This document shows positions 1 to 9,386 of a stretch of 36,389 nucleotides of DNA, in pieces. The translations under genes were made by a program, and so were the position numbers. The stretch's first letter is position 1. The number at the start of each line of letters is the position of its first letter. The notes under the pieces were generated by a model, which saw only the letters and a list, made by a program, of their open reading frames with translations, did no database searches and had not been told where the DNA came from. Source of the stretch: JAYZAP01 sp964645285 (GTDB lineage: Bacteria; Pseudomonadota; Alphaproteobacteria; JAAXGF01); contig CAZYDR010000030.1 in assembly GCA_964645285.1 (NCBI GenBank), forward strand, positions 1 to 36,389, in the 5' to 3' direction.

Positions 1-2
1 AG

Positions 3-428
3 GCCGACACCGGCACCAAGATGATCCATGTCGGCAAGAACACCCGCTCGACCATCATAGCCAAGGGCATTTCCGCCGGCCACGCCCAAAGCACCTATCG
101 CGGCCTGGTTCGCGCCACCAAGGGCGCCACCGGCGCGCACAACTACACCCAATGCGATTCGCTGCTTATCGGCGACAAATGTGGCGCCCACACGGTGCCC
201 TACATCGAGGTCAAGAACAGCTCGTCTCATGTCGAGCACGAAGCCACCACATCGAAGATCAGCGACGACCAGTTGTTCTACTGCCAACAGCGCGGGCTCA
301 ACGCCGAAGACGCCGTATCGATGATCGTCAACGGCTTCTGCAAGCAGGTCATGCAGAAGCTGCCCATGGAATTCGCCGTCGAGGCCCAGAAGTTGGTGGG
401 TATCAGTCTCGAAGGCAGCGTCGGTTAA
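3..428 (+). CDS. sufB: SufB, Fe-S cluster scaffold subunit (3' part only)
   Basis: This is the C-terminal ~141 residues of SufB; the gene begins before the window. SufB forms the cytosolic SufBC2D scaffold on which Fe-S clusters are assembled. The tail carries the family block HVEHEATTSKI followed by LFYCQQRG, whose Cys matches the conserved cysteine (Cys405 in E. coli SufB) thought to receive persulfide sulfur, and it ends in the usual EFAVEAQKLVGISLEGSVG. The stop is TAA at 426-428, and sufC starts 12 bases later, so the two are clearly in one operon. Any promoter or Fe-S-responsive operator lies outside the window. Identification is secure; only the length is unknown. Confidence 0.97.
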   Translation, partial: ADTGTKMIHVGKNTRSTIIAKGISAGHAQSTYRGLVRATKGATGAHNYTQCDSLLIGDKCGAHTVPYIEVKNSSSHVEHEATTSKISDDQLFYCQQRGLNAEDAVSMIVNGFCKQVMQKLPMEFAVEAQKLVGISLEGSVG

Positions 429-440
429 CGGGACATATTC

Positions 441-1195
<755 letters not shown>

Positions 1196-1196
<1 letters not shown>

Positions 1197-2506
1197 TGAG
1201 CAAATTCGATTACAGCGGCGCCTTCGCCGAGGCTCGCGACAGCCTGCCGGGACAGGGATTGCCCTGGCTCGACACCCTGCGGGCGCGGGCCATCGAACAA
1301 TTCACCGAAGCCGGCCTGCCGACCATCCGCGACGAAGTCTGGAAGTTCACCAATCTCCGCGCCCTCGACCGCGACCTCTACGCCCCGGCGCCGGCCCGCG
1401 AGAACGGCATCGCCGTCGGCGATCTGGCGCCATATCTTCCCGCCGATCTCGACTGCCACCGCCTGGTCTTCGTCAACGGCCGCCTGCGCGCCGATCTGTC
1501 GGACACAAGCGCCCTGCCCCAGGGTGTGCGCCTGACGAATCTCGCTCAACTGCTCGAAGACGATCCGGATGCGGTCCAAAGCTATTTCCCGGACGACATC
1601 GACGGCGACAGCCCGATCGCCCTCAACACCGCCTTCATGACCGACGGCGCGGTGCTGACTATCGACGACGGCGTCACCGTGGAACACCCGGTGCATCTGC
1701 TGTACCTCGCCGCCCCTGATGAGGGACCGGCGTCGATTCATACACGCAACCTGATCATCGCCGGGACCGCCAGCAACGCCACGGTGATCGAAAGCTATAG
1801 GGCGGCCAATCCCGGGGCCTACTGGACCAACGCGGTGACCGATATCGTCGCCGGCAAAGACGCCAACCTGCGCCACATCAAGCTTCAGAGTGAAGCAACG
1901 ACAGCCTTCCATCTCGCCGCCACCCGGGCGCGGTTCGCCGACGGCGTCGCCTACCACAGCTTCGTCGCCCAGATCGGGGCGCGGCTCGCGCGAAACGAAA
2001 TTACCGCCACCCTGGACGGCTCGAACATCGACTGCCGCCTGGGCGGCGCCTATCTCGGGCGAGGCAAGCAACACCTGGACAACACCACCGTTGTCGATCA
2101 CGCCGAGCCCGGCAGCTACAGCAACGAACATTACAAGGGCGTACTCGACGGCAACGCCCACGGCGTCTTCCAGGGCAAGATCGTAGTCCGCCCCGACGCT
2201 CAGAAAACCGACGCCCATCAGCTCAACCGGAACCTACTGTTATCGGAGGCCGCTCAGGCCGACACCAAGCCCGAGCTGGAAATCTACGCCGATGACGTGA
2301 AATGCAGCCACGGCGCCACGGTCGGCGAGATCGACGACGACGCGCTGTTCTATATGCGGGCCCGGGGCATCGACGACCATGAGGCCAGACAGATGCTGGT
2401 CGAGGCCTTCGTCGGCGAGATCATCGACACCGTGTCCATCGAACTCATTCGCGATCATTTACGTCAGACCGTCGCCCAATGGCTTGCCGCCGGAGAAGTG
2501 CTATGA
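1196..2506 (+). CDS. sufD: SufD, Fe-S cluster assembly scaffold subunit
   Basis: SufD (436 residues) is the SufB paralogue that completes the SufBC2D scaffold and is tied to iron acquisition. The C-terminal half has the diagnostic DVKCSHGATVGEIDDDALFY, in which the His corresponds to the conserved His of E. coli SufD (His360) at the SufB-SufD interface. The N-terminal part has the usual helical region with WKFTNLR. The ATG at 1196 overlaps the sufC stop, and the end overlaps the sufS start (ATGA at 2503-2506). Length and order (B-C-D-S) are normal. Confidence 0.96.
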
Positions 2507-3723
2507 GTTACGACGTAACCAAGGTACGGGCTGACTTTCCCATTCTCGCGCAGTCAAGTAACGGCCATCCCCTGAGCTTCCTCGACAGCGCCGCCAGCGC
2601 CCAGAAGCCGACGGCGGTAATCGATGCGGTACGCGCCTGTTACGAGACCGAATACGCCAATATCCACCGCGGCGTCTACGATCTCAGCCAGCGCACCACG
2701 GCAACCTTCGAAGCCGCCCGAGATACCGTGCAACGCCACCTCAACGCCGCCGAGTCACGGGAGATAGTCTTCGTTCGTGGCGGCACCGAGGCGATCAACC
2801 TGGTCGCCGCAACCTATGGCCGGACCAACCTGGCGGCCGGCGACGAAATCATCCTGTCCCACATGGAGCACCACTCCAACATCGTGCCGTGGCAGATGCT
2901 GCGCGACGAAAAGTGCCTGGTGCTGCGCATCGCGCCGATCGACGACGACGGCAACTTCCTGCTCGACGAGTTCGAGAAGTTGCTCAACCCGCGCACCAAG
3001 CTGGTTGCCATCACCCATGGCTCCAATGCCCTCGGCACTATCGTGCCGATCAAGGAAGTAGCGGCTCTTGCCCATGCCCACGGCGCCGTGGTGCTGGTCG
3101 ACGGCTGCCAGGCGGTGGTCCACATGGCGGTCGACGTCCAGGATCTCGACTGCGATTTCTACGTCTTCTCGGGCCACAAGCTGTACGGTCCTTCGGGCAT
3201 CGGCGTGCTCTACGGCAAAGCGGCACTGCTCGAGGCCATGCCGGCCTATCAGGGCGGCGGCGAGATGATCCTGTCGGTGACATTCGACGAGACCGAATTC
3301 AATGTCATCCCCCACAAGTTCGAAGCCGGCACGCCGAGCATCGCCGGCGCCGTCGGCCTCGGCGCGGCCATCGATTACGTCAACGGCCTCGGCCTCGACG
3401 CCATCGCCGCCCACGAGCAAACAGTCCTCGACTACGCCACCAAGCGCATCACCGAATACAACAGTGTGCGCCTGGTCGGCACCGCCGCTCACAAGGCGGC
3501 AATCCTGTCGTTCACCGTCGAAGGTATCCATCCTCACGATCTCGGCACCATCCTCGACAGCCAGGGCGTCGCCGTGCGGGCCGGCCATCACTGCGCCCAG
3601 CCGGTGATGGAGCGCTTCGGCCTGGCCGCTACCGTGCGGGCCTCGTTCGGCGTCTACAACACCACTGACGACGCCGACCGATTGGTCGCGGCGGTCGGTC
3701 AGGCAATTGAGATATTCGACTGA
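2503..3723 (+). CDS. sufS: SufS, group II cysteine desulfurase
   Basis: This PLP-dependent enzyme takes sulfur from L-cysteine as a persulfide for cluster assembly (406 residues). The Schiff-base lysine is in FSGHKLYGPSG (Lys226) and the catalytic cysteine is in RAGHHCAQP (Cys364), the short-loop arrangement of type II desulfurases. The C-terminal ATVRASFGVYN block resembles SufS proteins that work with SufU. The start is placed at ATG 2503, which overlaps the sufD stop and has a good ribosome site (cggagaag) just upstream. An ATG 24 bases further upstream would add only a non-conserved Arg-rich octapeptide. The next gene overlaps at TGATG, fitting a SufS-SufU pair. Confidence 0.97.
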   Translation: MSYDVTKVRADFPILAQSSNGHPLSFLDSAASAQKPTAVIDAVRACYETEYANIHRGVYDLSQRTTATFEAARDTVQRHLNAAESREIVFVRGGTEAINLVAATYGRTNLAAGDEIILSHMEHHSNIVPWQMLRDEKCLVLRIAPIDDDGNFLLDEFEKLLNPRTKLVAITHGSNALGTIVPIKEVAALAHAHGAVVLVDGCQAVVHMAVDVQDLDCDFYVFSGHKLYGPSGIGVLYGKAALLEAMPAYQGGGEMILSVTFDETEFNVIPHKFEAGTPSIAGAVGLGAAIDYVNGLGLDAIAAHEQTVLDYATKRITEYNSVRLVGTAAHKAAILSFTVEGIHPHDLGTILDSQGVAVRAGHHCAQPVMERFGLAATVRASFGVYNTTDDADRLVAAVGQAIEIFD

Positions 3724-4175
3724 TGTTTGGTGATCTGCGCGAACTCTACCAGGAAGTCATCCTCGATCATTCGAAGGCGCCACGAAACTTCGGTCACCCG
3801 CCCGAAACCAATCGGGTGGCTCTGGGTAACAATCCCCTGTGCGGCGACCGGCTGTCGATCTTCCTGACCTTCGAGGACGGCGTGGTGATCGATGCCGCTT
3901 TCGAAGGCCAGGGCTGCGCCATCTCGGTGGCCTCGGCATCGCTGATGACCGAAGCGGTCAAGGGCAAGACCGAGGCCGACGTCCGCGACCTGTTCGAGCG
4001 CTTCCACCGGCTGATGACCGAGAACGACGCCGAGGCCGAAGCGGCAAACCTCGACAAACTCGCCGTGTTCGCCGGCGTCCGCGAATTCCCGGTGCGGGTG
4101 AAATGCGCCACCCTCGCCTGGCACACCCTGGTCGCGGCCATGGACGGCCAGGCCGACGTTTCGACGGAAAGATAG
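3723..4175 (+). CDS. sufU: SufU-type zinc-dependent sulfur transfer protein
   Basis: This 150-residue IscU-fold protein sits directly after sufS. It has the SufU ligand set: Cys40 and Asp42 in NPLCGDR, Cys65 in GQGCAIS and Cys128 in RVKCATL. The spacing between the second and third Cys (63 residues) is about 20 longer than in IscU, as expected for the SufU-specific insertion, and the IscU LPPVK HscA-binding motif is absent. By family knowledge SufU accepts persulfide sulfur from SufS at its zinc site, replacing SufE. No sufE or sufA gene is visible in the window. The role as SufS partner rather than scaffold is inferred from these residues and the overlap with sufS. Confidence 0.93.
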   Translation: MFGDLRELYQEVILDHSKAPRNFGHPPETNRVALGNNPLCGDRLSIFLTFEDGVVIDAAFEGQGCAISVASASLMTEAVKGKTEADVRDLFERFHRLMTENDAEAEAANLDKLAVFAGVREFPVRVKCATLAWHTLVAAMDGQADVSTER

Positions 4176-4181
4176 AATGCC

Positions 4182-4520
4182 ATGAATATGGATCAGTCAG
4201 AACCCGCTGCCGAGAGCCAGTCGCTCGAGGCTCTCGTCGTCGAGGCCCTGCAGTCGGTCTACGATCCGGAAATCCCAGTGTCGATCTACGAACTCGGGTT
4301 GATCTACGACGTCGCCGTGGACAGCGACTCCAAGGTCCTCATCACCATGACCCTGACCACGCCGGGCTGCCCGGTGGCCGATATCATGCCCATCGAGATC
4401 GAGGAAAAGGTGCGCGCCATTCCCGGCGTCGCGAGCGCCATCGTCGAAATCACCTGGGAGCCGCCATGGCGCCCGGACATGATGTCCGAAGCCGCCCGTC
4501 TCGAGCTGGGAATGTTCTAA
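4182..4520 (+). CDS. sufT: SufT / DUF59 (MIP18-family) Fe-S maturation protein
   Basis: This 112-residue DUF59 protein is related to SufT, PaaD and eukaryotic MIP18. The family helps mature or distribute Fe-S clusters. Conserved features are the YDPEIPVSIYELGLIYDV block and the TTPGCPVADIMP segment with its single conserved Cys, followed by VEITWEPPWRPDMM. It lies 6 bases after sufU and so belongs to the suf operon. Function beyond Fe-S maturation cannot be read from sequence. PaaD-like proteins share the fold, but the suf context favours SufT. Confidence 0.92.
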   Translation: MNMDQSEPAAESQSLEALVVEALQSVYDPEIPVSIYELGLIYDVAVDSDSKVLITMTLTTPGCPVADIMPIEIEEKVRAIPGVASAIVEITWEPPWRPDMMSEAARLELGMF

Positions 4521-4542
4521 GGTAACACCGGGGAGCCTGCCA

Positions 4543-5643
4543 ATGACTGACACCAATCTCGACCCCACGACCTTCCGCATGCCGGCGGAATGGGAGCCGC
4601 ACGAGGCGGTCTGGCTGCAATGGCCCGACGAGAGCATGCGGCGGAACCCCGGCTATCAGCTCAAGCTCGAGTGGATCTGGATCGCCATGACCCGGGCCAT
4701 GCAGCCTCACGTCACCGTGCGTATCGTGGTCGGCGATGAAGCCCAGCGTGATCATGTGGGCGGGCAGCTGCGTCACTACGGCGTCGAGCGCGGCAATACC
4801 GAGCTCCATATCCAACCAATCAACGACGTCTGGATGCGTGATAACGGGCCGATTTTCGTTGTCGATGACCAGGGACAGGTCGCGATAACGGACTGGCGGT
4901 TCAATGGCTATGGCGCTAAGTTCGAGGATCGGCACGACGACGCGGCGATATCCGCGGCGCTTGCCGAGCAGCTCAACATGCCGTGCTTCAAGGCGCCGCT
5001 AACCACCGAGGGTGGCGCCGTCGAGGTCAATGGCAGCGGCACCTTCATGGCGACGAAAAGCTCGATTATCGACCCCAACCGCAATCCGGACATGAGCCAG
5101 GCCGAGATAGAACAGGGGCTTGGGGGTCATCTCGGCGTCAGCAACTTCGTCTGGCTTTCCGGCGCGCCGCCCGCGGCCTGCCTTGCGTTTGGCGACGGCA
5201 CCGACTGGCATGTCGATATCGCCGCCCGCTTCACACCCGAGGGCGCGGTTCTCTATTGCTGGAGCGACGACGATAACGACCCGCGCCTTCCCTATCTCAA
5301 GCAGCACCGCGAAGAGCTGGAACGCGCCGCCGACGAGCGCGGCCGGCCGCTGGTCACCTGCCCGCTGCCGCAACCGATAATGCTGTCAGTGAACCAACTG
5401 GAATGGACCGGCGGATTGCCGGCGGGCCAGCTGATCGACTCCGCCTACACCAATTACCTGGTAACCAACGGCGTTGTACTAATGCCGGTCTACGGTCGAC
5501 CCGAGGACCAGGAAGCCAAGGCCATCATCACCGAGCACTTCCCCGGCCACGAGGTCATCGGCATCCCGACCCTGACCCTGACCGAAGAAGGCGGCGCCAT
5601 CCACTGCGTCACCCAGCAGCAGCCCAAGGGCGGCTTAACCTAA
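4543..5643 (+). CDS. aguA: Agmatine deiminase (peptidyl-arginine deiminase fold)
   Basis: This 366-residue protein hydrolyses agmatine to N-carbamoylputrescine and ammonia, a step from arginine to putrescine. It shows the family motifs in order: NDVWMRDNGP with the acidic substrate-binding residues, EGGAVEVNGSGT, the catalytic His region DGTDWHVDIAARF, and EEGGAIHCVTQQQP with the nucleophilic cysteine (Cys355). Length fits AguA (about 360-370). The ATG at 4543 follows a GGGGAG ribosome site and lies 22 bases after sufT, so it may be co-transcribed with suf, although a metabolic link is not obvious. It converges on ygfZ with only 4 bases between the stops. Confidence 0.95.
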   Translation: MTDTNLDPTTFRMPAEWEPHEAVWLQWPDESMRRNPGYQLKLEWIWIAMTRAMQPHVTVRIVVGDEAQRDHVGGQLRHYGVERGNTELHIQPINDVWMRDNGPIFVVDDQGQVAITDWRFNGYGAKFEDRHDDAAISAALAEQLNMPCFKAPLTTEGGAVEVNGSGTFMATKSSIIDPNRNPDMSQAEIEQGLGGHLGVSNFVWLSGAPPAACLAFGDGTDWHVDIAARFTPEGAVLYCWSDDDNDPRLPYLKQHREELERAADERGRPLVTCPLPQPIMLSVNQLEWTGGLPAGQLIDSAYTNYLVTNGVVLMPVYGRPEDQEAKAIITEHFPGHEVIGIPTLTLTEEGGAIHCVTQQQPKGGLT

Positions 5644-5647
5644 AAGA

Positions 5648-6532
5648 TCAGTAATTTGCCCAGGCCGGTTTGACCGGGGTAAGGCGGGCGTCACCACAGG
5701 CCAGCGCCGTACCGTTGGCTTCTTCGACCGCTTCGATGCGCAACAGGGCGAGACCGACGCCATCGCTAGCCGAGCGCATCTCGCCGGCGTTCCTGCCTTC
5801 AAAGGTAATAGCGCTGCCGGGGTCAGGCATGGGGCCGTCGATATCGACCCGGTAGAGGTGGCGCTTGACCGTGCCCCGGTACTTGGTGCGGGCGGTGAGT
5901 TCCTGGCCGATATAACAGCCCTTCTCGAAGTCGATACCGCCGAGATCGTCGATACCGTTCTCGATGAGGAAACCCTTCTCCACCACAATGTCGCGGCTGC
6001 CGTCGGGCAAGGCGTGATCGAGACGCAGACGGTCATAGTCGGCGGTGGCGCCGGCCACCAGTCCCGCCGCCTCCAGGGCCGCCACGCCGCCGCCGCGCGG
6101 CAGTAATACGCGGGCGCCTGGCGCCGTGGCGCGAGGATCGGTGAAAGCGACACCGCCGCCAAAGGACCTTACCCCGCTGTCGCCCAATCCCAGAGCCGCG
6201 CGACCATCGCCGATCACCGCCGCGACCATGAAGCGGTCGCTCCAGTCCTCAATGATGACCTCGGCGCGCAGGCGATAGAACATCAGTCGGCGCAGGAGAT
6301 CGCCGAGGCGCGGGCCTTCGCAATCGAACAACAATATGTCGCCATGGGCGGCGATAAAGAAATCGTGGAGAAACTTGCCCTGGGCGGTCAGCAACGTGGC
6401 GTAGATCGCCTGATCGGGCGAGATTTTGTCCACGTCGTTGGATATAAGCGCCTGGAGGAACGAACGCGCCTCGGGCCCGCCGACGGCGAGCACGCCCCGG
6501 TCTTCAAGCTGGATATATTGGCTAGTCGTCAT
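5648..6532 (-). CDS. ygfZ: YgfZ/GcvT-like folate-binding Fe-S cluster maintenance protein
   Basis: This 294-residue protein carries the YgfZ signature KGCYIGQE (in DFEKGCYIGQELTARTKYRG), containing the conserved Cys needed for YgfZ function in E. coli. The family binds tetrahydrofolate and supports repair or assembly of certain Fe-S enzymes, which suits the neighbouring suf operon. The start is set at ATG 6532 (MTTSQYIQLEDRG). The frame is open much further upstream to about 6988, but that stretch is antisense to the next gene and has no resemblance to the family. It is divergent from the glycosyltransferase operon with about 110 bases between. Confidence 0.92.
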   Translation of the reverse strand: MTTSQYIQLEDRGVLAVGGPEARSFLQALISNDVDKISPDQAIYATLLTAQGKFLHDFFIAAHGDILLFDCEGPRLGDLLRRLMFYRLRAEVIIEDWSDRFMVAAVIGDGRAALGLGDSGVRSFGGGVAFTDPRATAPGARVLLPRGGGVAALEAAGLVAGATADYDRLRLDHALPDGSRDIVVEKGFLIENGIDDLGGIDFEKGCYIGQELTARTKYRGTVKRHLYRVDIDGPMPDPGSAITFEGRNAGEMRSASDGVGLALLRIEAVEEANGTALACGDARLTPVKPAWANY

Positions 6533-6643
6533 GTCAGTGCAATTCCCAACGGAGATTTCGGACCTCGGTCCAACAAAGACAAGGCTATACGTGCCATGGC
6601 AATGCTTGGCAAGGTCAAGGGCGATTGCGTATAACCACGGCCG

Positions 6644-7675
6644 ATGGACATCATCCTGGTTGACGATTCGATTCCCTTCGACGGTGACACACCGGCGAGC
6701 CAGCCGCTCGGCGGCGCGGAGAAGGCGTTCGCCAGTCTGCCCGCGGCCTTGCAGCGCCGGGGCCACCATGTTCGGGTGATCAATCGCTGCGCCCTCGCGA
6801 TCACGACCGGTGGTGTCCAATGGCAACCCTGGGAATCGGAACGGCCAAACGCCTGCGACGTGCTCATCGCCTACCGCAATCCGGCATTGCTCGACTTTCC
6901 GGTCGTGGCAGGCAAGCGAATACTGTGGATGAGCGGCCCCGGCGGACAACTCGACAAAGGCGCCAACCCGAAAATTCTCGCCCGCCACGCAAGCTCACCC
7001 ATTGTGTTCTACGGACTGACCCACCGCCGTGGCTGCCCCACGCCCGTGGAAGCCCATGCCAAGGTTATCGAGCCCGGGGTGGGCCGCTACTATCGCGAGG
7101 CGGAAAAAATGGACCCCACTACGCCGCCCCGAGCCATTGTCACCTGCCATCCCAAGGCCGGCCTTTCCTGGCTCCTCGACCTTTGGGCCAGGGACATTCG
7201 CCCCCGGACCGAAGGCGCCGAGCTTTATGTCTATTCGGCGGTGCTCGACAGGGGCATGCGCGGCGGCGAGGTACCCGACACGATCAAGCGGGTGTTCGAC
7301 AAGGCCATGGCGCTCAAAGGTGCCGGCGTCATCATCCAGCGACCCCAGGCCGACCCTTTCATGGCCAACGCCTATCGCTTTGCCCGGGCCCATCTCCATC
7401 CCGGCCGCGACAACGAAATTTACTGTTCGACACTGGCTGAGTCCCAAGCCGTCGGCCTGCCGGCGGTAACCCGGCACACGGCGGCGGCGGCCGAACGCGT
7501 GCGCAACAGCGTCAGCGGCTTTGTGGTTCCCGACGACGAGGCCTTTGCCAATTGCGCCATGTTGTTGCTCACGGTGGAAGGGATGTTCAAAGGCCGCAGT
7601 ATCGAGGCCCGCGAGTTTCAGCGCGGACGCGACTGGGATCACGCGGCAGCCGAATTCGAAGGGCTGTTCTCGTGA
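6644..7675 (+). CDS. Glycosyltransferase, GT4-like (GT-B fold)
   Basis: This 343-residue putative glycosyltransferase opens a polysaccharide operon. The N-terminus has a GT4-type glycine-rich loop (PLGGAEKAFASLPAALQRRGHHV). The C-terminal half has an EX7E-like element (EIYCSTLAE) followed by SQAVGLPAVTRHTAAAAERV and a GFVVPDDE segment, typical of sugar-nucleotide binding in GT-B enzymes. No signal peptide or membrane helix is seen, so it probably acts on the cytoplasmic face of the inner membrane. Donor and acceptor cannot be told. Its stop overlaps the GTG start of the next gene. Confidence 0.8.
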   Translation: MDIILVDDSIPFDGDTPASQPLGGAEKAFASLPAALQRRGHHVRVINRCALAITTGGVQWQPWESERPNACDVLIAYRNPALLDFPVVAGKRILWMSGPGGQLDKGANPKILARHASSPIVFYGLTHRRGCPTPVEAHAKVIEPGVGRYYREAEKMDPTTPPRAIVTCHPKAGLSWLLDLWARDIRPRTEGAELYVYSAVLDRGMRGGEVPDTIKRVFDKAMALKGAGVIIQRPQADPFMANAYRFARAHLHPGRDNEIYCSTLAESQAVGLPAVTRHTAAAAERVRNSVSGFVVPDDEAFANCAMLLLTVEGMFKGRSIEAREFQRGRDWDHAAAEFEGLFS

Positions 7676-8634
7676 GAATTCTGTTCATCACCGCGACGCG
7701 CATCGGTGACGCCGTGCTGTCGACCGGCCTGCTTGCCCATCTAATTGAGCGCCATCCAGACGCCGCCATTACCGTCGCCTGCGGGCCGGCGGCGGTGCCA
7801 TTGTTCGAAGGCATACCCCAGGTGAAGCGCCGCATCCCTATGACCAAGCGCCCCTGGGGCGGCCACTGGTTAGGATTGTGGTTGGCCTGCATCACCCGGC
7901 GTTGGGACTTGGTGGTGGACCTGCGCGGCTCGGCCATGGCCTGGATGCTGGCGACCCGCCGCCGCCTGGTTCATGGCGGCAAGAATGGCAATCATGACCA
8001 CCGTCTGACCACCCTGGCCCGGATCATGGACCTGGTTGAGCCGCCATCACCCCGGCTGTGGCTCACCGACGAACACGCGGCGGAAGCGGCGTGGCTTGTT
8101 CCCGACGGCGGGCCGGTGTTGGCCCTGGCGCCGACCGCCAACTGGGCCGGCAAGATATGGCCCGCCGGAAATTTCATTGCCGTGGCCGAACGACTGACGG
8201 CGGCGGGCGGCATTCTGCCTAACGCCCGCATCGCTGTCTTTGGCGCCGTCGATGAGCGCGCCATCGCCCAGCCGGTGATTGACGCCATTCCTAAAGAGCG
8301 CCGCATTGACCTGGTCGGCAAGACCCACTTGCTCACCGCCGCCGCCGCCCTCGGCCGCTGCGCCCTGTTCGTGGGCAACGATTCCAGTCTCATGCACATG
8401 GCGGCCGCCATGGCCACGCCGACCCTCGGCCTGTTCGGCCCCAGCCATGACGAGAACTACGGCCCTTGGGGACCGCACTGCGCCGTGGCGCGTACGGCGA
8501 CGCCTTATGCCGAGCTGTTTTCCCCCGACTACAACCACCGCACCACCGGCACCCTCATGAGGAGTTTGCAAGTGGATACGGTCGAGGACGCGGCAATCGC
8601 TCTATGGAACCGATGTCAGGGGGCGACGGCATGA
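7672..8634 (+). CDS. GT9-family glycosyltransferase (heptosyltransferase-like)
   Basis: This 320-residue protein resembles ADP-heptose:LPS heptosyltransferases (WaaC/WaaF/RfaQ group). It begins VRILFITATRIGDAVLSTGLL, the usual GT9 N-terminus, and has the GT9 donor-site block VGNDSSLMHMAAAMATPTLGLFGPS. The GTG at 7672 is chosen because it overlaps the preceding stop (GTGA) and gives the family N-terminus; a longer frame starting at 7552 lies inside the previous gene. The likely role is transfer of heptose or a similar sugar to LPS core. The exact acceptor is unknown. Confidence 0.88.
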   Translation: MRILFITATRIGDAVLSTGLLAHLIERHPDAAITVACGPAAVPLFEGIPQVKRRIPMTKRPWGGHWLGLWLACITRRWDLVVDLRGSAMAWMLATRRRLVHGGKNGNHDHRLTTLARIMDLVEPPSPRLWLTDEHAAEAAWLVPDGGPVLALAPTANWAGKIWPAGNFIAVAERLTAAGGILPNARIAVFGAVDERAIAQPVIDAIPKERRIDLVGKTHLLTAAAALGRCALFVGNDSSLMHMAAAMATPTLGLFGPSHDENYGPWGPHCAVARTATPYAELFSPDYNHRTTGTLMRSLQVDTVEDAAIALWNRCQGATA

Positions 8635-9386
8635 CGGCGCCCCGGCTCTCCGTTCTGGTAGTGGCACACAACGAAGCGGCCCAGCTCGTCGCCTGCCTCG
8701 ACCGGCTGACCTTCGCCGACGAGATTGTCGTGGTGCTCGACCGCTGCACCGATGACTCCCGCGCGGTTGCCGCGCGCTACACCGAACACCTGATCGAAGG
8801 CGCCTGGGAGATCGAGGGACCCCGGCGCAACACCGGCATCGAGGCCTGTACGGGCGAGTGGATATTCGAGGTCGACGCGGACGAACGAGTATCCATCGCC
8901 CTGGCCGAGGAAATTCGTCAGGTCATCGCCCATGCCCGCCATGGCTATTTCCTGCTGCCCTACGACAACTACATCGGCGATCGACTGGTGCGCCATGGTT
9001 GGGGCGCATCCTGGGGCGTCTCGGCGACGGTGCGGCTGTTCTCCAGGGGCGCCAAGCGTTGGGGCGATCAGCGTATTCATCCCGGTGTCGAGTTGAGCGG
9101 CGAGCGCCGCTGGCTGACCACGCCCATGGAACATTACGTGGACCGCGACATCTCGGACATGATCCACCGCCTCGACCGCTATTCCACCATGCGCGCCCGC
9201 GACCTGCGCGATAGCGGCGACATTGGTTCGCTGGCCAATAACGTCCGGCGACTGTTCTCGCGTTTCTTCAAATGCTACGCCCTGCGTAAGGGATACCGCG
9301 AGGGCGGCTATGGGGTACTGATCGCTCTGTTCGCCGGGCTTTACCCGCTGTTGTCACACCTCAAGGCCCGGTACGAGGCCGATTGA
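8631..9386 (+). CDS. GT2-family glycosyltransferase (LPS core type, WaaE-like)
   Basis: This 251-residue GT-A enzyme starts LSVLVVAHNEAAQLVACL and has the metal/nucleotide-binding EVDADER (DxD-like) motif near residue 80. The pattern EIVVVLDRCTDDS and the long C-terminal region resemble the WaaE/KdtX branch of GT2, whose members add glucose to inner-core heptose. ATG 8631 is preferred: it overlaps the previous stop (ATGA) and is preceded by an AGGGGG ribosome site. ATG 8613 would add six residues. No transmembrane segment is evident apart from a hydrophobic stretch near the end (VLIALFAGLYPLLSHL), perhaps a membrane contact. Confidence 0.87.
   Translation: MTAPRLSVLVVAHNEAAQLVACLDRLTFADEIVVVLDRCTDDSRAVAARYTEHLIEGAWEIEGPRRNTGIEACTGEWIFEVDADERVSIALAEEIRQVIAHARHGYFLLPYDNYIGDRLVRHGWGASWGVSATVRLFSRGAKRWGDQRIHPGVELSGERRWLTTPMEHYVDRDISDMIHRLDRYSTMRARDLRDSGDIGSLANNVRRLFSRFFKCYALRKGYREGGYGVLIALFAGLYPLLSHLKARYEAD

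Noticed and set aside
6533..6988. Upstream open extension of the ygfZ frame (minus strand)
   Set aside because: It is antisense to the glycosyltransferase gene and shows no similarity to YgfZ; the family N-terminus begins at 6532.
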